DNA of 64,000 bases, taken from the NCBI GenBank assembly GCA_000727475.1, contig KL647320.1:434001-498000 (forward strand). The letters are read 5' to 3'. This stretch comes from Sarcocystis neurona (taxonomy: Eukaryota; Apicomplexa; Conoidasida; Eucoccidiorida; Sarcocystidae). The notes under the pieces were generated by a model that saw only the letters and a program-made list of their open reading frames with translations, made no database searches and was not told the DNA's origin. The position numbers and the translations under genes are program-made. Below, piece by piece: positions 57,345-64,000 of this stretch (positions within the stretch are counted from its first letter, which is position 1; every line of letters begins with the position of its first letter).

Positions 57345-58250
57345 AGCAGGGTTTGGTGCACGTGGGGGGGTTCACTCCCGAAGAAGCAGCAGCAGGGCTG
57401 GTCGCGACGTGGGGGTTCACGTCCGAAGAAGCNNNNNNNNNNNNNNNNNNNNNNNNNNNNNNNNNNNNNNNNNNNNNNNNNNNNNNNNNNNNNNNNNNNN
57501 NNNNNNNNNNNNNNNNNNNNNNNNNNNNNNNNNNNNNNNNNNNNNNNNNNNNNNNNNNNNNNNNNNNNNNNNNNNNNNNNNNNNNNNNNNNNNNNNNNNN
57601 NNNNNNNNNNNNNNNNNNNNNNNNNNNNNNNNNNNNNNNNNNNNNNNNNNNNNNNNNNNNNNNNNNNNNNNNNNNNNNNNNNNNNNNNNNNNNNNNNNNN
57701 NNNNNNNNNNNNNNNNNNNNNNNNNNNNNNNNNNNNNNNNNNNNNNNNNNNNNNNNNNNNNNNNNNNNNNNNNNNNNNNNNNNNNNNNNNNNNNNNNNNN
57801 NNNNNNNNNNNNNNNNNNNNNNNNNNNNNNNNNNNNNNNNNNNNNNNNNNNNNNNNNNNNNNNNNNNNNNNNNNNNNNNNNNNNNNNNNNNNNNNNNNNN
57901 NNNNNNNNNNNNNNNNNNNNNNNNNNNNNNNNNNNNNNNNNNNNNNNNNNNNNNNNNNNNNNNNNNNNNNNNNNNNNNNNNNNNNNNNNNNNNNNNNNNN
58001 NNNNNNNNNNNNNNNNNNNNNNNNNNNNNNNNNNNNNNNNNNNNNNNNNNNNNNNNNNNNNNNNNNNNNNNNNNNNNNNNNNNNNNNNNNNNNNNNNNNN
58101 NNNNNNNNNNNNNNNNNNNNNNNNNNNNNNNNNNNNNNNNNAGCAGGGTTTGGTGCACGTGGGGGGGTTCACTCCCGAAGAAGCAGCAGCAGGGTTTGGT
58201 GCACGTGGGGGGGTTCACTCTCGAAGCAGCAGCAGCGCGGTTCCGGACAT
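57345..58250. repeat. 46-bp minisatellite interrupted by the assembly gap
   Basis: Unit GTTTGGTGCACGTGGGGGGG, TTCACTCCCGAAGAAGC, AGCAGCAGG repeats with 46-base spacing on both sides of the gap (starts at 57351, 57397, 58148, 58194). The unit nearest the gap on the left has drifted. Since 46 is not a multiple of three, a translated array would shift frame every unit. Confidence 0.85.
57433..58141. other. Assembly gap, 709 N
   Basis: Run of N inside the 46-bp minisatellite. The gap is probably a collapsed or unassembled part of the array; its true length is unknown. Confidence 0.98.
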
Positions 58251-58273
58251 GTCTACGGCGTAGAACTCCTTAC

Positions 58274-58422
58274 AAGCGAGAGACATTTATATCTTTGATG
58301 AGCAGGAGCCACGAGTTGTACTCCTCCTCCGTTGCGTAGCCTTGCAGCAAAAACGACGCAGCAGCTACTGCGCCTCCGTACGCAAACGTGCTGCTGTCAA
58401 TATCATACTGGGGCTGCAGCAC
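58274..58422 (-). CDS. 149-nt exon, unknown product
   Basis: Acceptor GACGCCTGCATGCAG before 58422. Reading VLQPQYDIDSSTFAYGG, AASFLLQGYATEEEYNSW, LLLIKDINVSR. Donor CTT|GTAAGG after 58274 (phase 0 in, phase 2 out). If not spliced, the frame would end at once in TAA, which overlaps the donor, so this could also be a last exon. The segment EEEYNSWLLLIKDI is strongly protein-like. Confidence 0.5.
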
Positions 58423-58578
58423 CTGCATGCAGGCGTCACAGACCAAAACGCTCATACACATATCTCCACATATACATACACACGCGTATGTATGTGCAAT
58501 TGTCTATGTAGACACGTATATACACCTATATGTAGACACGCACACGCGTACGTGTATAGACATATATCTGTATACATG

Positions 58579-59321
58579 TATGTATGTATGTACGTATGTA
58601 TCTGTATATACATATGTACATCTATATATGTATAGACGTATATCTGTATACATACACATATATACGTATATACACATTCGTGTGTATATACTTACACATA
58701 TGTAATGTACACATGCATATATGTGCTTCTACACAGACATGCATATATATATACAATATGTGACAGATGTAGACACGTACGCATATATATATATATATGT
58801 ATATACGTCTCTCTGTGTGTATAGTTTGTTTTGTAGGGGTATCTAGACATGTACTACATATGTGTATGAATATGTATCTTATAGATAGAAGGAGCCTTTG
58901 ATATCTCCGTAGATCTACCGTGGTGGGACGACGTCTACGAAGACAGATGGACAGCACTCCCACACACATGCAAATCAGTCGTCAGCCAGCCACAAGGCGT
59001 CCCTCTTCACAACACCAATCATATAAATATACACACACATATGTAGTACATGTCTAGGTACCCCTAGAAAACAAACTATACATACATAGAGGCGTATATA
59101 CATATACATATATATATATATGCGTACGTGTCCATATCTGTCACATATTGTATATATATATGCATGTCTGTGTAGAAGCACATACATATATGCATGTGTA
59201 CATGTACATATGCGTATATACAGACGCATATGTATACACGTATATATGTGTATGTATACAGATATACGTCTATACATATATAGATGTACATATGTATATA
59301 CAGATACATACGTACATACAT
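58579..59321. repeat. Long inverted repeat, two arms of about 293 bp
   Basis: Left arm 58579-58871 matches the reverse complement of 59029-59321 over nearly its full length, including a stretch of roughly 85 identical bases at the outer ends. The spacer of about 157 bases (58872-59028) is not repeated. The arms share non-TA blocks such as TGTGCTTCTACACAGACATG and ATAGTTTGTTTT, so the match is not just low complexity. Confidence 0.85.
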
Positions 59322-59365
59322 ACAAGGCGTCGTCCCTGTCCACAACATCAATCATATAAATACAT
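58988..59365. repeat. Direct repeats flanking the right arm
   Basis: CAAGGCGTCCCTCTTCACAA at 58990 and CAAGGCGTCGTCCCTGTCCA at 59323, each followed by CAAYCATATAAATA, bracket the right arm of the inverted repeat as a roughly 40-bp direct repeat about 333 bp apart. Confidence 0.8.
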
Positions 59366-61844
59366 TAACGTATAGAAGTGTGTATACATCTCTACCATCT
59401 CCCCGCACGAATGCACAGATATTCACACACATATACGTATACATTCATTTAGGCCCCAACATATGTGTAAGTGTATAGAGCAGCAGAGGTCCACACACAT
59501 CTATGCTACCCATACCTACAAAAGTACACATATCTATATATATGGGCCTGTAGAAGTATATACGTCGACCACATACGGGAGTGTAGACACACAAGTGTAC
59601 AGGTGTATATGGACGCGGATGCAACCCCAGACGTTTTTGCTGCCGATGCCTGGCCGAGCAGGTAGAGGTATGCAGCTGCTACTGCTGCAGAGCAAGTAGA
59701 CGCATATAGGCCTGCACAGGTATATTATAAGGGTGTAAGCTTCCAGACGTATATCCACACACATATGTGCTGGCTTGCCTTCACACAAGTATAGACGAAT
59801 ATGGAGATATAAATGAAAAGGGGGGACTTGTCACTGTGGACAGGAAATGCCTTCAGCCATCACAGCAATGAGGCGGTGCTCATCCACTCGTACGTACGTT
59901 ATAAGCAGATATACATACATGTATGGAGAATTCTGCGAGTGCACGGAGCAGAAGAGTATATACAATTGACTCTCTATAAATGGCTGGGTGCACTTGCGCC
60001 TGAATCTGCATATACACATACATACCTATAGACCTACGTACACACCTACATATATATATGTATATGTGTGTACACTTTTATATATGAGAGATTGAGGAGG
60101 AGGGGGTGCGCATATTCCGAGACAGTCACGCATCTCCTTTTCGTGTGAATCTCCGAACATACACACATATGCACATATATGTATATATACACACGTGCAC
60201 ATATATATCCATATACACACGCATATCTGAGAAAGTGAGCAGCAGTGGACCAAACGGCCAAGAAACCGATCAAGGGAGACACATACGAAGGGAGAGGCAC
60301 ACACGAAGGAAGTGACAACCGGCATGCCGTCTCGCAGCAGCACCAACCAATAGATACATACACATATACATATATATATATATATTGTAGAGTGGCCTTA
60401 TGCGTGTCTCGTATCTCCCCCGTCTCCCCCCCGTGCAGAGCAGGGGATTTGCTGGCAGCAACTTTCGCGAAGGCAGACGGGTAGCGCGGCCGGACGTTGC
60501 GAAGACTCCCTTCGCAGTTGAGGCAGTCGCTTTCATTCGTGGGGTCGGTGTGTGTGAGGAGCTGCGCGCATGCACTACGCTGCACAGCCGGTTGAATATG
60601 CGTCCCTATTCATAAGCACACCTACACTGCCGTAGAAAGGAAGGCAGAAGAGGAACAGCGGAACGGCACAGAGGAGAGGGGAAACCGGCCGAAGAGCGAC
60701 GCATTCGAATATACAAAACTTGCCATGTTTGAGTATGTATACATATGTGGGTGTATGTGTTTATACAGACGTACGCCTACGCACACATACACGTCTACGG
60801 AGCTACATAAATCAACAAATATATATCTAACATATATAAATATACATTTCATACAGATACGCATAAGGGCACTCTACAATATATATATATGTATGTATCT
60901 ATTGGCAGGTGTATATATATATATATGCTTGCATATATATGAGTATCTATAGGCTGGTGTATATATACATATATACATGTATATACACGTATATAAATCT
61001 GTATTTATAGGTTGATGCCAATAGAAAAAAAGATACGTTTATCTATAAGCTGTACATATATATAGGCTGATGCATATATATATATATTTATATATAGAGA
61101 GAGACACGTATATACATGCTTATCCATAGGTTGCTGTATACATAAACACACGTATATATATGTGTATCTGTAGGCTGGTTTATATAAATATATACATATA
61201 TATACGTATGTATTTATGTATTTATAGGCTGGTGCACATATGTATACATATATCCATATATATAGAAAGAGCGAGGCGAAGAGAGAGACGTGCAGATATG
61301 TATATCTGCAGGCTGTATCTATACGTTTGTCTATAGGCCCACCCGTCGATGTATACATTCACAAAATGGAGCATATACAGACGTCTATATATGGACATGT
61401 ACTTCTATCTGCTCTACGTTCTCTTTTGTCGAAGATATGTAGAAGTGACCGTTTCTGCAGGGGTTCACTTCCGTACGTCGGCCAGAGAAGCAAATCCATC
61501 GCAACTGCTGTCAAGGGACTTTGCTGCGACTACGACTGTCACCTTCTCCGAACCACTTGCTCATATATATATATATATGTATGCGGACGTCTGCGTTACA
61601 TAGCGTCGTATACAGGAATATACAGATATACATATATACTCGTCGCTCTCTGTATATATGGATAGGGGCGCCTTCTTAGAAGTGGATTTATGTATATACG
61701 TATCTGTGTATGTATATGCATGGATTTTCATATATTCACAAGGCTGAGTCGGAAGCTGAAGTAAGGCAACGACATGTATATGTGTGTATGTTTGTGTACG
61801 TGTTTATATAAAGGAAAAAGACGAGGTACACACAAAGTCGACAA
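59336..61844. other. Microsatellite-rich stretch with weak exon signals
   Basis: Minus-strand candidates: from 59684 downward (acceptor TGCTCTGCAG, VAAAYLYLLGQASAAKTS), about 60.57-60.42 kb (contains SAFAKVAASKSPA), about 60.34-60.22 kb, and 61.56-61.47 kb (SEKVTVVVAAKSLDSS). A plus-strand reading at 61.43-61.56 kb is equally open. None was joined in phase. Confidence 0.35.
60895..61345. repeat. Tandem TA/TATAGGCTG minisatellite, about eight copies
   Basis: GTATCTATAGGCTGGTGTATA followed by (TA)n or TACATA blocks, at spacings of roughly 45-65 bases, with drift of the last copies (61305 and 61330). Confidence 0.75.
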
Positions 61845-62072
61845 CTACATCGATGCATATATGTATAGGTATATGTGTGTGCGAGGGGTGAGAAGCCTTT
61901 CGTACTCTGGCGAGAAGACAGGCGCAGGGAGTGCTCCAATACACCCCGCTGCGTCGAGCTGCGCTGCGACCCCCCCCCTTCCCTCCGCAGCAGCAGCAGC
62001 GCATTTCTTCCGGTGCTCCTCCTCCACAGCAGCGAGTTCCGACGCATCAAGAGGCATCCACCAACGACTGTC
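61845..62072 (-). CDS. Exon with consensus acceptor, unknown product
   Basis: CTG-repeat tract ending GCTGCTGCAG directly before 62072. The phase-0 frame reads DSRWWMPLDASELAAVEEEH, then an Ala run, GGVAAQLDAAGCIGALP and VFSPEYERLLTPR, and ends at TAG 61845. The last dozen codons are microsatellite-derived; a GTAGTT donor overlaps the stop. The Trp/acidic pattern and Ala run are typical of coccidian coding DNA. Confidence 0.5.
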   Translation of the reverse strand, partial: DSRWWMPLDASELAAVEEEHRKKCAAAAAEGRGGVAAQLDAAGCIGALPAPVFSPEYERLLTPRTHIYLYIYASM

Positions 62073-62309
62073 CTGCAGCAGCAGCAGCAACGGCAGCAGC
62101 AGCAACAACCGCAGCAGCAGCAGCACAGGCAGCAGAAGTAGGGACAGCAGTGTAGAGCGCAGGCCGAGCAATACGGGGTTCCTGACAGTGATAGAGCAGC
62201 AACGGCAGCAGCACCAGCACCAGCAGTAGACGGCGTAGCATCAGCAGCAGCAGCAATGCAAAAGAACAGCAGTTGCGGACGTATTGCGTCGTCCATACCC
62301 ATATCCTCA

Positions 62310-62475
62310 CATACGTGCATACATATATACATACATATACATACATATACATACATGTACGTGCACACAAACATACACATACATACATATACACACATAC
62401 ATATCCATACATACATACGTATACATACGTACATATATATACACATATATACATACATATCATATACACAGAGGG
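62310..62475. repeat. TACA/TACATA microsatellite
   Basis: About 165 bases of ACATACATATACA units upstream (on minus) of the exon at 62072. Confidence 0.85.
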
Positions 62476-62623
62476 TATATGCATTTGTCTAGACACGCGT
62501 AGGGATTGACAGAGGCGTGATCGATGTACATCCCATGAATAAAAGAGACATTTTATCCGACTTGAATATACGTGTCTTTTCACGCATCTTTCTAATCTCT
62601 ACACATCTCTCTCTATCAACTTG

Positions 62624-62637
62624 GGTGTATGTACACC
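62624..62637. promoter_or_regulatory. GGTGTATGTACACC palindrome at a splice donor
   Basis: On minus, the exon ending at 62637 is followed by CAG|GTGTACATACACC, so the palindrome forms the start of the intron. Confidence 0.5.
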
Positions 62638-62804
62638 TGAAGAGCGCGGTCTGTGTCAGTGGGACGTTATGAAGATGTGCGACGGGCGCGCGGGCGTCGC
62701 CCTCTGCCTCTTCTCCGTTGTAGACGCGTGGATCTGCCCACCTTTCCGTAGGACATCTACGGAAGATCAAATCTTCTTCTATTTGTCTTGGGGTAGAAGC
62801 ACAT
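62637..62804 (-). CDS. 168-nt exon, unknown product
   Basis: Acceptor GTTCACCTTTCCACAG before 62804. The frame enters in phase 2 and leaves in phase 2 at CAG|GTGTAC. Reads CASTPRQIEEDLIFRRCP, RWADPRVYNGEEAEGDA, VAHLHNVPLTQTALF. No domain recognised. The exon at 62072 needs phase 0, so they are not direct neighbours in one transcript. Confidence 0.5.
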
Positions 62805-63399
62805 CTGTGGAAAGGTGAACCTCCCTCTATTTGACTCACAGACGAGAAAGGGAAGCCACTGTCTCCGAAACGCATGCAAAATGTATGGCGAGGTCGAGGC
62901 ACATACACCGCAGAAGACCAAGTCAAACGAAAGTTGCTGCTACCTGAACATATGTGGCTGCAAGGGGGTCTACTGCAGAACATCAAGTCTACACACATAT
63001 ATATATATATATTAATATATCAATATGCATATATCTATCTACAGGGCTTTGCTTCCATAGGTGTGTGGCCACGTTTGTGAGACTTCCCACCGATATTTAT
63101 CCTCGCGTTTGCATGTGAACGAGTCACAGGGACGCCGTCGACAATCTCCTGAAGAAATGTATTCGTGCTATGCATTTCCGATGTATATATGTACATATAT
63201 ATATTGACGTGCATGCACATATATATACAGATATAAGATTCTGGGTGCCCGTGTTTCGACGGGTAGTACCGCATGCATGTATCTGGAGAGTAGAAACATG
63301 TAAACGAGCCTAGGAGAGTGAACCTCTCCAAGCTTCTATACATTCCCTATATACATATATACGTACACATACATACACACACAAGTATGGATATGTATA

Positions 63400-63825
63400 T
63401 AGCAAGGAGCTTTCATAAAAGAACTTCTGTGTAATTCTAGAGGCGCACACATATATATATGAATACACATATATACATATATACATATGTGATGAAGAGC
63501 TTCTATAAACGAACTTCCGCATCTGTCTATAGGAAAATATATATATATACAGGTATACACAAATATGTATGTGTAGTGAGGAGTTTCCATAAACGAACTG
63601 CTGTACAGTGCTCCAGGAATATATATATGTATATATATACGTATATACGTGTATACAGAGATATACACATATATGTATATATATAGTAAGGACCTTCTGT
63701 AAATGAACTCCGGCGTACGCCTACAGGAAAACATATATATATATATATATGTAGAGACATATGTACGCATATGTACGCATAGTGAGGGGCTTCTATAAAT
63801 GAATTATGTACGATTGAATAGGCAC
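63400..63825. repeat. Tandem array, five diverged copies, 85-110 bp unit
   Basis: Conserved core GTGAGGAGCTTCTATAAACG, AACTTCCG and TATAGG, separated by (TA)n blocks; copies at 63402, 63490, 63575, 63687 and 63781. Confidence 0.8.
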
Positions 63826-63976
63826 ATACATATATATAAAACAGACACGGGCAGGCACGTGTAGGAGGAGGAGGCGGAGGTAGGCGAGATCGACTTGGAG
63901 AGAAGTGAAAATACGAAATTTCAAAATGTGGGGGGCACGAAGACGTGAGAGGAACCCTCTCCATACGGCCGCGTGG

Positions 63977-63990
63977 GGTGTACATACACC
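63977..63990. promoter_or_regulatory. GGTGTACATACACC palindrome
   Basis: Same motif as at 19579, 38838 and 62624. On minus it reads ATCAG|GTGTATGTACACC, again directly after a CAG. Confidence 0.5.
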
Positions 63991-64000
63991 TGATCGACAC

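Larger units (their letters stand above)
62805..64000. other. Repeat-rich right edge, no firm gene
   Basis: Contains a possible micro-exon near 62.97-62.94 kb on minus, the tandem array listed next, and at the far right a CT-rich minus stretch near 63.86 kb. No ATG exon for the minus-strand exons was found before the edge. Confidence 0.4.

Noticed and set aside
57296..58339. Long frames bridging the N run
   Set aside because: They are open only because N codons were not counted as stops; the flanking minisatellite shifts frame every unit.

Overview
The window looks like nuclear DNA of a coccidian apicomplexan, most probably Eimeria or a close relative. The evidence is the dense CAG/GCA/AGC trinucleotide runs that encode poly-Gln, poly-Ala and poly-Ser inside open frames, multi-exon genes with GT-AG introns and CT-rich acceptors, TA/TG microsatellites of the TGTATATATACA kind, and the alternation of repeat-rich blocks with repeat-poor blocks. 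No rRNA, tRNA, CRISPR array or bacterial operon structure was seen. Genes were read by hand from open frames, splice consensus and agreement of intron phase. No homology search was possible, so almost all products stay unnamed.

Layout. 1-2.6 kb: a long minus-strand Gln/Ser/Ala-rich reading frame that runs off the left edge. 2.7-6.7 kb: CT/GA-skewed DNA, with one weak minus-strand terminal exon near 5.2 kb. 6.8-7.6 kb: a compact plus-strand gene whose product starts with a PCNA-interaction (PIP-box) motif and has two CxxCxxC clusters. 7.6-13.7 kb: repeat-poor DNA without a firm gene. 13.8-16.8 kb: a CAG-rich plus-strand multi-exon gene. 17.2-19.6 kb: a long plus-strand ORF with Ala/Gly, Ser and Gln tracts. 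20.4-20.8 kb: a minisatellite. 21.0-25.0 kb: a four-exon plus-strand gene. 26.3-36.5 kb: a repeat-poor block with several small two-exon plus-strand genes (26.3, 31.8 and 36.1 kb), between which lie broken coding-like pieces on both strands that may be old retroelement remains.

36.9-38.9 kb: a minus-strand gene with an acidic tail. 39.5-40.9 kb: a plus-strand gene that converges on a minus-strand gene ending at 41.2 kb. From there to the right edge the DNA is mostly TA/TG microsatellite and minisatellite, with short minus-strand exons spaced through it. Two groups of these exons splice in phase (44.7-41.2 kb and 51.9-49.0 kb). Others (46.7, 52.6, 55.6, 58.3, 62.0 and 62.7 kb) have good splice sites but could not be chained, so one very large gene or several genes are both possible. 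This part also holds a 293-bp-arm inverted repeat (58.6-59.3 kb), a 46-bp minisatellite broken by a 709-base assembly gap, and copies of a 14-base palindrome that recurs through the window, twice directly at CAG|GT sites.

The genes show no common pathway. The PIP-box protein points to DNA replication or repair; the rest look like unnamed coccidian proteins.
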